This document shows positions 34,935 to 45,979 of a stretch of 64,000 nucleotides of DNA, piece by piece. Both the position numbers and the translations under genes were made by a program. The notes beneath the pieces are model-generated. The model worked only from the letters and a program-made list of their open reading frames with translations. It had not been told where the DNA came from and searched no databases. Origin of the DNA: Bacillota bacterium. Lineage in GTDB: Bacteria; Actinomycetota; Aquicultoria; Aquicultorales; Aquicultoraceae. The stretch lies in assembly GCA_023511485.1 (NCBI GenBank), contig JAIMBH010000001.1, forward strand, positions 1-64,000, in the 5' to 3' direction. The first letter of the stretch is position 1. Every line of letters begins with the position of its first letter.

Positions 34935-35873
34935 TTATATAACCGCTCTCAACACATACTGCCACACTGGGATAGTCAGCATACTCAAAGATGTGGTTAC
35001 AACTATTACTGTGGCTAAGAAATCAATGTCTAACCTGTAGCGCAAACCAATAACGAGTGAGAGCAAAAATGAGGGCATTGATGCTTCAAGGACAATAACA
35101 CCTAGGTCCGTGCCGGCCATACCTACCATAACTCCACTGAACAACGCGACTAGCGGTGTTAAGAATAGCTTGATTAAAATCACCACTGCGATTGCAAGTT
35201 TATAATCCTTTGCCCTGGCAGGCTCAAGAGAAAGCCCAATGGTGAGCATGACTAATGGCACCGTGGCGTCAGCTAAAAACCCAATTGTATCGGCTAGGAA
35301 TTTCGGCAATCCGATACCTTTTAAAGCTAGCGCAGGAATAAGTGCGGCAAACAAGCCAAGAAGCGGTGGGAACGTAAACATCTCTTTTAAAATATTTACC
35401 TTGCCCTCGCTCTCCCCATATCTCTGCGCAACGATAAGGCCAATTGTAAACGTGAAAACAACCGTGCCCGCGAGGTCATAGAAGACTGCTTTAACAAGAT
35501 TTTGCAAGCCAAAGAGCTGTAGAGTCAAAGGATAGCCAAGGTAGCCGGTATTTCCGATTGCTGCAACAAGTATCAGGGCCCCTAAGGTTGGACGCCTTAG
35601 CCTCAAAAAGCGCCCGACAACAAAAGCTATTGCCATACTTACTGAGCCAATAGCAATAGCCAGGATGGGTATATTAATAAGCGATAGTGAAATCTTAGCC
35701 TCAAAGATAGCGCGAAAGATGAGTGCTGGCATCGTGAGGTAAATGATAATGTTATTAAGGGCGGCAGTATGCTCTTTTTTAAGAAGGCCAACCTTCTTGC
35801 TTAAAAAACCTACCGATATAAGTATTAAGACTGATAGAATAATATTGATCAGCTCGCCTATTTGGTTCCCCAC
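34935..35873 (-). CDS. AEC family membrane transporter (auxin efflux carrier-like)
   Basis: A 312-residue permease with about ten transmembrane helices in two inverted repeats, typical of the AEC/bile acid-arsenite superfamily; helix 1 begins at about residue 8. Members export or import organic acids such as malate in bacteria; the substrate here is unknown. GTG 35871-35873 directly follows the mtnA stop codon (35874-35876), so translation is coupled to mtnA. This tight link suggests a role in moving a methionine-salvage or keto-acid related compound, which is inference only. Confidence 0.85.
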   Translation of the reverse strand: MGNQIGELINIILSVLILISVGFLSKKVGLLKKEHTAALNNIIIYLTMPALIFRAIFEAKISLSLINIPILAIAIGSVSMAIAFVVGRFLRLRRPTLGALILVAAIGNTGYLGYPLTLQLFGLQNLVKAVFYDLAGTVVFTFTIGLIVAQRYGESEGKVNILKEMFTFPPLLGLFAALIPALALKGIGLPKFLADTIGFLADATVPLVMLTIGLSLEPARAKDYKLAIAVVILIKLFLTPLVALFSGVMVGMAGTDLGVIVLEASMPSFLLSLVIGLRYRLDIDFLATVIVVTTSLSMLTIPVWQYVLRAVI

Positions 35874-36911
35874 CTATCGACGAGAAAATAGCTTTGCGAT
35901 TGCATCCTTAAAGGGCGGCTTCAGCACTCCCCTATCGGTAACAATACCCGTCACCAGATGATTCGGCGTAACATCAAAAGCTGGGCTCGCTACTTTTATA
36001 CCGTCCGGCGCGATTTTTACACCAGCAAACTGCGTTACCTCTTCTATTGCCCTCTCCTCTATTGGAATCTTGCTCCCATCGCTTAACGATATGTCAATAG
36101 TCGATAGTGGTGCGACTGTATAAAACGGAATATTGTGGGCTTTGGCTAAAACGGCTATAGTATAGGTGCCGATCTTGTTGGCAAAGTCCCCATTTGCCGT
36201 TATCCTGTCGGCCCCTACAAAGACTTTGTCTATCTCACCACGGCTCATTAAATGGCCGATCATGTTGTCGGTGATAAGCGTTACCGGAATTTTATCCTTC
36301 ATGAGCTCCCATGTGGTAAGGCGTGCCCCCTGAAGTAGCGGCCGCGTCTCGCCAATATATACATGCACTTTCTTTCCTTGCCCGTGCGCTGAGCGCACCA
36401 CTGCAAGTGCGGTACCGTAGCCTACGGTTGCAAGCGCACCTGCATTTCAATGGTGAAGAATATTGTCTCCGCTTTTTACAAGCTTGGCACCGTACTCACC
36501 CATTCTCTTGCTCATGGCAAGTTCTTCCTCTGCAATAGCCTCAGCCTCTTCTTTCAAAACCCTTTTCAATCTGCTAACTGAAAGATGCTCGTTTGCATAG
36601 GCTTTCTTCTTCATGCGCTCCAAAGCCCAGAAAAGATTTACAGCAGTGGGCCTGGTTGCACCTAAAACTTGAGCAGCTTTCTCAAGCTCTTTTAAAAACT
36701 CCGAAGTGCTTTTTGCGCTGGATTGCTGTGCTGCAAGCACCATACCATAAGCAGCGGCAACACCAATCGCCGGAGCACCCCGCACGCTTAAGACCTTTAT
36801 TGCTTTGGCAACCCGATGGTAATCATCCGTCTCTATATATTCTTCCTTAAGAGGCAGCTTGGTCTGGTCTATTAAGACCACCTTGCCCCTATTCCACCAA
36901 ATTGTCCGCAT
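35874..36911 (-). CDS. mtnA: S-methyl-5-thioribose-1-phosphate isomerase with TGA at the catalytic Cys
   Basis: Methionine-salvage isomerase converting methylthioribose-1-P to methylthioribulose-1-P. ATG 36911 follows GAAAGGA. One continuous frame of 346 codons, the normal family length, is broken only by TGA at codon 155 (36447-36449). The reading is [22 protein letters not shown], where the family has ...THCNAG with the active-site cysteine (Cys160 in B. subtilis). The catalytic Asp is in [19 protein letters not shown]. Sequence conservation continues without loss to the end, with [30 protein letters not shown] and the C-terminal [15 protein letters not shown] selenocysteine in place of the catalytic Cys is the simplest explanation, since no other lesion exists. 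The AEC gene is translationally coupled behind it. Confidence 0.88.
36403..36443 (-). promoter_or_regulatory. Strong SECIS-like stem-loop after the mtnA TGA
   Basis: Read on the minus strand, three bases after the TGA: GCAGGTGCG (36435-36443) pairs with CGCACTTGC (36403-36411), nine pairs with one G-U. Beyond an internal loop of 6 and 2 bases, ACCGTA (36423-36428) pairs with TACGGT (36414-36419) around the apical loop GGC. The apical loop starts 24 nt after TGA and begins with G. Size and placement match bacterial SECIS elements such as the fdhF hairpin of about 40 nt that begins directly behind its UGA. Confidence 0.62.
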
Positions 36912-36987
36912 CGCAATTCCTTTCAACCTGCGCCTTGTATATGCATTAGATTGATTATCAGATAAAGTGGTGCATATTTTCAAGTTA

Positions 36988-37014
36988 AAAGGGCGGATAC
37001 AAGATCCGCCCTTT
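36988..37014 (-). terminator. Terminator between ahcY and mtnA
   Basis: AAAGGGCGGAT (36988-36998) pairs with ATCCGCCCTTT (37004-37014) around a five-base loop and is followed leftward by TTTTAACTT on the minus strand. It ends the PNP-AhcY transcript, so mtnA needs its own promoter downstream of it. Confidence 0.85.
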
Positions 37015-37119
37015 CGATAATCGATAATTGATAACCAAGAATCAACCGAATCGAAAATAGTCAGAGCCAACAAAGACCCTTTCTTTCTAACTTTTCCCTC
37101 ATTAATCCAATCGATTTTT

Positions 37120-39221
<2,102 letters not shown>

Positions 39222-39386
39222 GATTTTCTCCTAGACCAAGATGTCAAGATGAGTCTATTTTATCATTTATGCCTTAAAGTTGCCTTTCTGCTTGTCGATA
39301 AAACCAAATAACGGCCGGCAGGCTTAAGCAGGCGACTGGCAAGACCTATTTCAAGCAAAGAACGCGAAGGAAAGGGTGTTTTTTAG

Positions 39387-40037
39387 TTGATATTTAAAAT
39401 GCGCTTGACAATGCTTAGCGCAATAGTATTAATCATTACCACAATAACATTGATCTTGTTCAGCCCCTTTGCTGTACCGGCAACCCAAGCATCGGCTCCT
39501 GATACCGTAGTATTGAGCACAGATGAGCAGAATATGCTAAGCCTTCTAAATGAACAAAGGAGGATAAACGGTCTGTCTGCTCTTAAAATCGACCCTAAAC
39601 TTGAAGCGATGGCCCGTCGCTACTGCCAGGAAATGATAACCAACAGGTTCTTCAGCCATACATCGCCTGTCTCAGGAGGGCTACTGAACAGGATCATGGA
39701 CTCAGAGATACCCAACGGCTGGCTGCTTGCAGGCGAGAACCTTGCGGGAGCGCCTACGGTTGAAGCGGCATTTGAAGGGCTTATGCAGAGCCCATCACAT
39801 AAAGACAACATGCTCGAGCCCAAATACACACACGCAGGAATTGCAGTTATCGATGGCGGCCCATACGGAAAGATGTTTGTACAGGAATTTATAGAATATC
39901 CGGAGGATATGTTGAGTAAGGCAGCAAACGATTCGCAATCCAATCTTGCTGCTTTTTTAAGCGCCAACCTGTTCTATCCCGAATCATCTATTTTAGATTT
40001 TAGTAAATCTACAGGTAATACCGCGGATAATACGTAA
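39387..40037 (+). CDS. Secreted CAP/SCP-domain protein (YkwD-like)
   Basis: A 216-residue exported protein. Residues 1-35 form a signal peptide (basic start, hydrophobic run ending in VPATQASA). The CAP domain (about 45-175) shows LLNEQRRINGLSALKIDPKL, AMARRYCQEMITNRFFSHTS, LLAGENLAGAPT and MQSPSHKDNMLEPKYTHAGI, with the usual His/Glu pair. Bacterial CAP proteins are secreted with unproved enzymatic roles. The start is TTG 39387 behind GAAGGAAAGGG; ATG 39399 is an alternative that keeps the signal peptide. It converges on the DUF5667 gene. Confidence 0.9.
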   Translation: MIFKMRLTMLSAIVLIITTITLILFSPFAVPATQASAPDTVVLSTDEQNMLSLLNEQRRINGLSALKIDPKLEAMARRYCQEMITNRFFSHTSPVSGGLLNRIMDSEIPNGWLLAGENLAGAPTVEAAFEGLMQSPSHKDNMLEPKYTHAGIAVIDGGPYGKMFVQEFIEYPEDMLSKAANDSQSNLAAFLSANLFYPESSILDFSKSTGNTADNT

Positions 40038-40048
40038 CTAAACGTGAC

Positions 40049-41446
40049 CTAATCCTGAGGCATAGAACCGCGGATGTAAGTAAAATCCTTGTAGGCAGAG
40101 TAAGCCAGCTTCCCGTTGGTATCGGTTGCGATAATGCGCCATGAGAAACTGCCCTGTCCAAGCGCAAGCATTTTCTGCAAATCGCTGCTATCCGGCTTAT
40201 ACTGGCTTTGCCTGGCATCTAGTAATTTTTCGATGACAGTACGTGAACCTGACTTTACGTACAGAGTATAAGCTGTGGCATCCGTCACCTCGCTCCAGAC
40301 AAATTTAAAAGCAGGAGCCTCAAAATCGACCTGCCCTTCAGGTTCTTGAAGGGCAACATCTGAAAGCGACGCGACGAAAATTTCGGCAGTTGCCGACGCA
40401 AACCTGCCGTTGCTATCCACCACTTTTACTGAATACATGCCATCGTCCACAAAGCTGCCATTGACCTTGCCGTCCCAGGAAAACTCATTTACCGATATCG
40501 GCTTTGCAACTGCAACTTTATCTGAATCTTTATAGATACCAACCTCAAAGCCAGCGGTAGTTGCACCTGATATCTTTATATGGATAATATCGTTTTCCTT
40601 GCTAGTATTGATGCAATCATCAGGTTGTAGATCTATGCTTTCTACCTCAAATGAAGGAACCGGTGGCTTATAAGTAGCGCTAGTTGCTGTGGCTGCTGCG
40701 GTTGTTGTATTTGCAGCAGTACGTACCGCTACAGCTTTACTTCTTCGCTTTTTTGATGTTTGCTTAGAAGAGCTAGCTTGCGGAGTTACGCTTGAACTGC
40801 CTTTGCTGGTTGAGTCGTTAAGCGGCCGGTTTTCGGTTTTCCCTTTTGAGCTATCCTTTGCAACCTTGTAGCCAAGTACCGCTGTCCTATCTTTGTTTTT
40901 CCGTCCGAGTCGATTGGCCTCGTCCATTCTTCTTGCTGAGAACTGCCGAAGTAGCTCTTCTCTTTTTTTGTTGTCGAAGGTTAATGCAAGGTGTAGACCT
41001 TCAAGCGTCCTTTTTACACTATACAGGGGATTTCCTGGCAAGATATCATCTGATGCGTAGATATAGCCGCCCAGAATCATAAGCATTACGGCAGCCACAA
41101 CTGCCGCTCCCACATAGATCCTAACGAGCCGTCCCAGGTCAGGATTGGAGGTTCGAGAGGCCATTGGTTTAAACAACTCACGTTCTATCGCATCGGGTCC
41201 ACCTTCAATTGCAGCCAAAAATTTCTCACGACTGATTTTAGTATAAAGCTTGGAGGGTCTAAGTTCTGGGTAACCTGGATAGGCCTGTTTGAGCCTGGCC
41301 GCAACAGGCAAAAGATCTCTTAGCTCTTTACGCAAGTTTGGATAAAGCCTTAAACACTCCTCAATTGTAGCCCCGGAATTCATCAGCTTCATGCAATAAT
41401 CAAATGCATTTTCCAATTTTTTATTATGCGAACCTGACTTACTCAT
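40049..41446 (-). CDS. DUF5667 membrane protein with extracellular Fn3-like domain, likely anti-sigma partner
   Basis: A 465-residue protein. Residues 1-110 are cytoplasmic and include the opening LENAFDYCMKLMNSGATIEE, which resembles cytoplasmic parts of such proteins. One transmembrane helix lies at about 110-130. It is followed by the DUF5667 signature (DDILPGNPLYSVKRTLEGL, 135-190), a Ser/Thr/Lys-rich linker (200-260), and two beta-sandwich segments, the last Fn3-like (FKFVWSEVTDATAYTLYVKS). It starts 40 bases after the ECF sigma gene, the usual position for an anti-sigma factor that senses the envelope. ATG 41446 follows GGGGATGAG. Confidence 0.78.
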   Translation of the reverse strand: MSKSGSHNKKLENAFDYCMKLMNSGATIEECLRLYPNLRKELRDLLPVAARLKQAYPGYPELRPSKLYTKISREKFLAAIEGGPDAIERELFKPMASRTSNPDLGRLVRIYVGAAVVAAVMLMILGGYIYASDDILPGNPLYSVKRTLEGLHLALTFDNKKREELLRQFSARRMDEANRLGRKNKDRTAVLGYKVAKDSSKGKTENRPLNDSTSKGSSSVTPQASSSKQTSKKRRSKAVAVRTAANTTTAAATATSATYKPPVPSFEVESIDLQPDDCINTSKENDIIHIKISGATTAGFEVGIYKDSDKVAVAKPISVNEFSWDGKVNGSFVDDGMYSVKVVDSNGRFASATAEIFVASLSDVALQEPEGQVDFEAPAFKFVWSEVTDATAYTLYVKSGSRTVIEKLLDARQSQYKPDSSDLQKMLALGQGSFSWRIIATDTNGKLAYSAYKDFTYIRGSMPQD

Positions 41447-41485
41447 ATGCTCATCCCCGCACTAACGACATTTAGCTGCCGGTTT

Positions 41486-42145
41486 TTACCTTACCTGCTT
41501 TACCCTGAACCTTAAACCCCGGCCCCTGGCTCCCGATGCGGCAGACTTTTTCTCATGACGAGCCGCAAAAGGCTCAACCCGCTCGCCTGAATCGTCTCTC
41601 TTCTCAAGCAATTTCTTTAAAGCCACCAACGAGCTTATCTGGAGCGTCTTTATGGAAGCCTCGGACTTGCCCAGCACTTCGGTAACTTCGTTATTGGAAA
41701 GACCCATGGCAAACTTTAATATAAGCACCTGCTTCTGCTCATCGGGCAATTTATTTACGGCTTTTTTTATCTCGGCAATATCGATTGTCGCTATATCTTG
41801 CGGTTTGAGGTCATGCTTATTGCCAATAAAAAGCTCATCTATTTCCTCATCAAGAAATATTTCTTGGCTTGATCGGGATTTTAAATAACTAAGGATTGTG
41901 TCACTTGCGATTCTCAACAACCATGGATAAAATGTCTTGCCGTCTCCTGTAAAATCCGGAATAGCCATTAACATCTTAAGAAACGTTTCAGTTGTAAGAT
42001 TTTCGGCTGCTGGCCTGTTGTCAACCTGATAATAGATAAAGCGGAAAATATGCGGGAGGTAGTTATCATAGAGAGCTAAAAGAGCATCCTCGTTTAGCTG
42101 CCTGGCGTTCATTACTAATACATCGAGGTTCTTAAGTGTACCCAT
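41486..42145 (-). CDS. ECF-type RNA polymerase sigma factor
   Basis: A 219-residue alternative sigma factor. Region 2 (about 15-85) has LALYDNYLPHIFRFIYYQ and TTETFLKMLMAIP, while region 4 (about 125-185) has LPDEQKQVLILKFAMGLSNN and a helix-turn-helix, VTEVLGKSEASIKTLQ. A basic, low-complexity tail (185-219) is unusual in length. ATG 42145 starts it. The following DUF5667 membrane protein is the probable anti-sigma partner. The surrounding wall enzymes (SpoIID, GerMN, amidases) are candidate regulon members. Confidence 0.88.
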   Translation of the reverse strand: MGTLKNLDVLVMNARQLNEDALLALYDNYLPHIFRFIYYQVDNRPAAENLTTETFLKMLMAIPDFTGDGKTFYPWLLRIASDTILSYLKSRSSQEIFLDEEIDELFIGNKHDLKPQDIATIDIAEIKKAVNKLPDEQKQVLILKFAMGLSNNEVTEVLGKSEASIKTLQISSLVALKKLLEKRDDSGERVEPFAARHEKKSAASGARGRGLRFRVKQVR

Positions 42146-42412
42146 AAGTTCTAAGTCCCTTGCTGCTACTTGATATTTATCAATGGCTTAAATTAAAACT
42201 GAGTTTAATTTTTACGTTAGTTTATCAACTGCTACTAAGTATACCGAGAGAATCTCATGGCCCAGCTTTTTCTACAAGCATTGTACAACAAAAGCGGCCC
42301 TATAAAAAGTAAATCAGGCCAGAGAATCTACATGTACCAATTTTCTTAGGATCAGTTAATTATAAATATGCTATGGGCAGCATTACCAGCGCACAATAGT
42401 AAACACAGCAGT

Positions 42413-42439
42413 AAAGCTCCGCACAAAGTGCGGAGCTTT
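42413..42439 (-). terminator. Terminator of the SpoIID-GerMN transcript
   Basis: AAAGCTCCGCAC (42413-42424) pairs with GTGCGGAGCTTT (42428-42439) around AAA, 26 bases after the SpoIID stop codon. The rest of the 42146-42464 interval is the sigma-factor upstream region, in which I see no further feature. Confidence 0.8.
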
Positions 42440-42464
42440 GTCACTTAAATAAATCACCAGTAGT

Positions 42465-44087
42465 CTATCTGCGCTTCCTAACGGCAACTCTCCTTACCCT
42501 GGCTTTACTTTTGACAACCTTCTTTACGGTTCGCGCACTGACTTTTGTTGTTTTCTTACTCCTGGTTACCTTGGCCTTTGTTTTCTTGGGCGGCTGGAAG
42601 CTCGACGTTACGTCATAGGCTCCCGATGCGGTAATCTTTGTTACATAGGCTTTTGTCTTAAGGCGAACACACACAGAAACTATATTTCTTGCTACAGCTT
42701 CGTTCGTCGTCCTTGCTTGCAGGCGCCCGTTTGACAACCTGCTGAATTGGTAGCCATAACGTGCAAGACCTCGTTGCTTGGAATACGCAGTTCTCTTATT
42801 AGTCGCTATCGTTATCAGAAAAACATCTGGCTGGACCGGTCGACTTAACTGGATGATTTGTGGCAGATTTATGCCATCAATCCAGGTGCTGTTCAATCCT
42901 AATCTAGATCGGAAATCAGACCCCTTCATGGTGACAGTCGATCCGTCTGCCTTTGAGATAACTAGTTGGGTAACCCTTGGAGATACTCCTCTTCCAGTTA
43001 TTGTAAGTCCAGTAATGCCCGGGATACCTAACCGCGATTCCAGGTCACTTTTACTTTTCTGCACAGACCAGCGAAATATTGTATTACCTGGCTGATCACA
43101 ATAAGCCCTGCCTGTTGCAGGATTTATATCGCTTACTCCTCTTATATATCCTAGTGCACTTGACCAAACGTTTTCCGAGTTCTCGGTATGGCCTCCACAA
43201 CTTGAGTGATAATAGGCAGCTATTACCTTGCCACCGTAGATGAGAACCTGCCCGGTAGTCTGAGACACCGCACTGGCCCAATTTGCTCCATATGGGCCAT
43301 TTACCTTATCAACCCCAACATAAACCTGACTCGAAACAGAATCGTACAGGTCGTATGTAGCTGATGGACGCATGCATGCGATTGCATAGCTTCTAGCAGC
43401 AACAGCCTGGGCTTTTAAAGCTTCGATGTTCCAACTCGAAGGCATCTCCCCTAAGCCATTTAAATAGTCAGGATCAAATCCAACATGGTTTACCAGGTAG
43501 AGATAGCCTGAATTTGGATATATCCAAATACTTCCTTTATACGCGTGATATCTAACGCCAGCGCTATTATATACAATTAGATTTTCGCCAGCTCCCGTTA
43601 CGATAACAGGACCTAATAGCCCATCAGCAACAATGCTGCCATCTGGCCTGCGAAGCTGAGCTAAACCATCTCCTCTTGCGGCAACCATCCACCTACCGGT
43701 AACACCGGTTGCGCCCTCTATGGGAACTCCATTATTCTGGAAGCTAAATGCCGCACCACCTTCACCCTCGATGTATGTTTGAGGCAGGTTGGCACCGCCA
43801 AAAAGCAGCACTCTAATTTCCGTCGGAACTGGATATCCCGTTAGTTGAGTATTCTGGTAGTAAGCGGCAAGTATCTGCTGATAATTCTGGCCACTTAAAG
43901 CCCTTCCCTGTGCACCCCACTGGCACATACCAAGACCGTGACCCCAGCCGGCACCACTTATAGTGTAAACCACATCTTCAGCTAAGCCGGTTGATGGGAA
44001 AACGATCACCGAACCGATCAAGCTTATTATTGTTGCCATTGCGACCAAAATATAATATCTTCGCCTCACAGAAATACCTACCCCCAT
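42465..44087 (-). CDS. SpoIID/LytB-domain wall enzyme with SPOR-like C-terminal domain
   Basis: Exported peptidoglycan lytic transglycosylase-like protein, about 540 residues. A signal-anchor (about 8-35) precedes the SpoIID domain (40-400) with GAGWGHGLGMCQWGAQGRA and EALKAQAVAARSYAIA. Residues about 415-485 form a domain (VFLITIATNKRTAYSKQRGL, then AYVTKITA) shared with both amidases nearby. The last 50 residues are a Lys/Arg-rich tail. The start at 44087 (ATG, AAAGG four bases upstream) is preferred because it avoids overlap with the GerMN gene; a longer frame opens at 44111. It likely acts with the amidases on stem-stripped glycan. Confidence 0.88.
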   Translation of the reverse strand: MGVGISVRRRYYILVAMATIISLIGSVIVFPSTGLAEDVVYTISGAGWGHGLGMCQWGAQGRALSGQNYQQILAAYYQNTQLTGYPVPTEIRVLLFGGANLPQTYIEGEGGAAFSFQNNGVPIEGATGVTGRWMVAARGDGLAQLRRPDGSIVADGLLGPVIVTGAGENLIVYNSAGVRYHAYKGSIWIYPNSGYLYLVNHVGFDPDYLNGLGEMPSSWNIEALKAQAVAARSYAIACMRPSATYDLYDSVSSQVYVGVDKVNGPYGANWASAVSQTTGQVLIYGGKVIAAYYHSSCGGHTENSENVWSSALGYIRGVSDINPATGRAYCDQPGNTIFRWSVQKSKSDLESRLGIPGITGLTITGRGVSPRVTQLVISKADGSTVTMKGSDFRSRLGLNSTWIDGINLPQIIQLSRPVQPDVFLITIATNKRTAYSKQRGLARYGYQFSRLSNGRLQARTTNEAVARNIVSVCVRLKTKAYVTKITASGAYDVTSSFQPPKKTKAKVTRSKKTTKVSARTVKKVVKSKARVRRVAVRKRR

Positions 44088-44088
44088 A

Positions 44089-44700
44089 CTACCTTTTAAT
44101 AATGGAATCATCCCTTGCTAGCGGCTCACTTGTATCTAAATGTCCAGTTATCGTATCAACTGGTTTTCCATCAATAAGTATTTGAACTTTTTGAATGCCC
44201 GGGAGCTCGGTTAGCGTATTAACTACTGAATAGACAGCCATAATCTCCCCGGTGCTTCCGCCAGGATTTCCATCAATAAATGACCTCGAAAAATCTACAG
44301 ATGCGACGCCGCCATTTATGGTAACTGCGTTAATCTTGGTATCTGGTGGTACCGTCGGATATAACCCTTTATCTTTTGGCCCTTTGACTAGTTCCTCCAT
44401 GATAGACTTGGCCACGTCCTGGGTTTTTGCTATTTGGCGGGTCTCAGCTACTAACTTCTCTGCCTGGCTATCACTAAAATAAAGAGTTACTTGCTCTGTT
44501 TTCGCCTCTGGCATTGTCTTTGCGCTATCTGCTTTTACTCCTTCTTTGTTCAGGGAAGCCTCTTCTTTATTAGCTGCTGGCTTCCCTTCATTGTTTGATG
44601 CCGAGGAGGATTTAATGCTCGCTTCCTGGCAACCAGCTAATGTTATAACAATTAGGGCAACCAAGGCTGCGATTAAAAGTGCTGTGATGGTTCTCTTCAT
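44089..44700 (-). CDS. GerMN-domain lipoprotein
   Basis: A 203-residue lipoprotein: a signal sequence ends in the lipobox LAGC (about residue 23), then a Ser/Asn/Lys-rich linker (25-65) and one GerMN domain (about 70-190) with VTLYFSDSQAEKLVAETRQI, GGVASVDFSRSFIDGNPGG and VQILIDGKPVDTI. GerMN domains occur in spore germination protein GerM and in many non-sporulating envelope proteins and are thought to bind wall material. ATG 44700 is preferred (AAAGGA seven bases upstream) over a GTG at 44715. It is directly upstream of spoIID in one operon. Confidence 0.88.
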   Translation of the reverse strand: MKRTITALLIAALVALIVITLAGCQEASIKSSSASNNEGKPAANKEEASLNKEGVKADSAKTMPEAKTEQVTLYFSDSQAEKLVAETRQIAKTQDVAKSIMEELVKGPKDKGLYPTVPPDTKINAVTINGGVASVDFSRSFIDGNPGGSTGEIMAVYSVVNTLTELPGIQKVQILIDGKPVDTITGHLDTSEPLARDDSIIKR

Positions 44701-44758
44701 CTTATTTCCTTTCACTCAGTCCCTTACTTTTGCTGAAAGACGGACAGGTAAAGAATCT

Positions 44759-45979
44759 TTACAGCCTGCCGGTATTTCTAAGCACCTGCCTCAAAAACAC
44801 AAGTGCACCGTTAATTATTCCTGCGGCCTCTTTTGCACGAAATTCATCACTGGCAAGAAGAGCCGCCTCACCTGCGTTACTCATATATGCAGACTCGGTA
44901 AGTGCTTTTGCAGCACCTGTGATTGAAGTTGTAGACTCGGTGCTATCTACCGAACGTCTCAGTACCCAGTAGTTTGCTGCAGCGATACCGTCATCTTTGC
45001 CAGGAACACCTGACCATCCGAAAGCTTTTGTCAGCTCTTGCTGAAGCGACATCGCCAACAAATAGCCGATGTAATTTTCATGCGTCCTGTTATCATATGT
45101 GCGGTAATAGACCTGGGTGCCCACGGCATCCGGCGAGGTTGACCCGTTATGGTGAATACTGATAAATACATCGGCTTTAACAGCCGCCGATAAGTCCACC
45201 CGCGCCTGCAAATCTGATTCGTATTCGTAAGGATTAACTATCGAGTTATCACCAGTGCGGGTTAAGACCACGTTAAATGTTTTGGTAAACCCACGTGCCT
45301 TGAGCCGCTCGTTTATCTGACCAAAGAAGTCGCGAACTTTAAGAGCGACGTCCAGATTGACATCTTTCTCTTTAAGACCACTCTTTGCTACCGCACCCGA
45401 GGCCGCCCCTCCATGACCGGCATCGATAACAATAGTAACCCGCCCGTCATCGCCTGCGGTCATAGTGTTTTCAAGAATCGCTCTAAGCTCGGCATCGGAC
45501 ACGGGAAGATTATTTGGGTCAAACCTGTAGGATGGATTTATGACTATTGCGCCTACTTTTGTAACGTAAGCCTTAGCCCTTAATTTCTTACAAGCGGCAA
45601 CTATGACACTGGCAATACCGCCGTTTACTTTAGCTTGCAGCCTGTAGTTACTCGCCCTGCTAAAGCCCACACCTGTTCTTTGGGTGAGCTTTCTCTGCAG
45701 CAAACTTATCTTTTTCTTGCTGCTTGGTATGGTTACAAGGTAGTAAAAGCTCTGGCTGTAAACAACACTTTTTGATGATTTGCTGGTTTTTATGGTCTTT
45801 TTTGTTTTTTTGACCTTTTTGGCGGATTTTTTCTTTACAGTGCGCTTAGCAGCCCTATTAACTTTAACTGTTTTATAACGTATGCGTGTTTTTGCAAAAG
45901 CTGCCGAATAGACAGGAGATAACGGGGCGAGGCTTATAGATATCGCTATAAATATTGCCAGCAGTCCCTTTTTTGCCAC
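44759..45979 (-). CDS. N-acetylmuramoyl-L-alanine amidase (Amidase_3) with N-terminal SPOR-like domain
   Basis: Exported zinc amidase cutting stem peptides from glycan. A signal peptide (about 1-28) is followed by a Lys-rich basic linker (30-70) and a SPOR-like unit (75-140, YYLVTIPSSKKKISLLQRKL ... AYVTKV). The catalytic domain (about 175-400) has IVIDAGHGGAASG (Zn His), LKEKDVNLDVAL (Zn Glu), ISIHHNGS (Zn His) and ESAYMSNAGEAALL (catalytic Glu). Start: a frame opens at 46000, but AGGAGG lies inside it and is correctly spaced for GTG 45979. It is a paralogue of the next gene and probably belongs to the same wall-remodelling set. Confidence 0.92.
   Translation of the reverse strand: MAKKGLLAIFIAISISLAPLSPVYSAAFAKTRIRYKTVKVNRAAKRTVKKKSAKKVKKTKKTIKTSKSSKSVVYSQSFYYLVTIPSSKKKISLLQRKLTQRTGVGFSRASNYRLQAKVNGGIASVIVAACKKLRAKAYVTKVGAIVINPSYRFDPNNLPVSDAELRAILENTMTAGDDGRVTIVIDAGHGGAASGAVAKSGLKEKDVNLDVALKVRDFFGQINERLKARGFTKTFNVVLTRTGDNSIVNPYEYESDLQARVDLSAAVKADVFISIHHNGSTSPDAVGTQVYYRTYDNRTHENYIGYLLAMSLQQELTKAFGWSGVPGKDDGIAAANYWVLRRSVDSTESTTSITGAAKALTESAYMSNAGEAALLASDEFRAKEAAGIINGALVFLRQVLRNTGRL

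Noticed and set aside
34576-34935. Protein-coding reading of the region after comFC (frame at 34810-35040), or RNase P / tmRNA
   Set aside because: The frame has no convincing start and runs into the convergent transporter gene; the hallmark sequences of RNase P and tmRNA are absent.
35874-36449. Two separate genes in place of one mtnA
   Set aside because: The two parts are in the same frame, meet at the active site, and the second part has no start with a ribosome binding site. Its first Met lies well inside a conserved block.
6865-36911. Reassignment of TGA to Trp or Gly across the genome
   Set aside because: TGA is a normal stop at several conserved gene ends (6199-6201, 27504-27506, 48695-48697, 51313-51315), and in mtnA and hyaB only Cys or Sec fits the motif.
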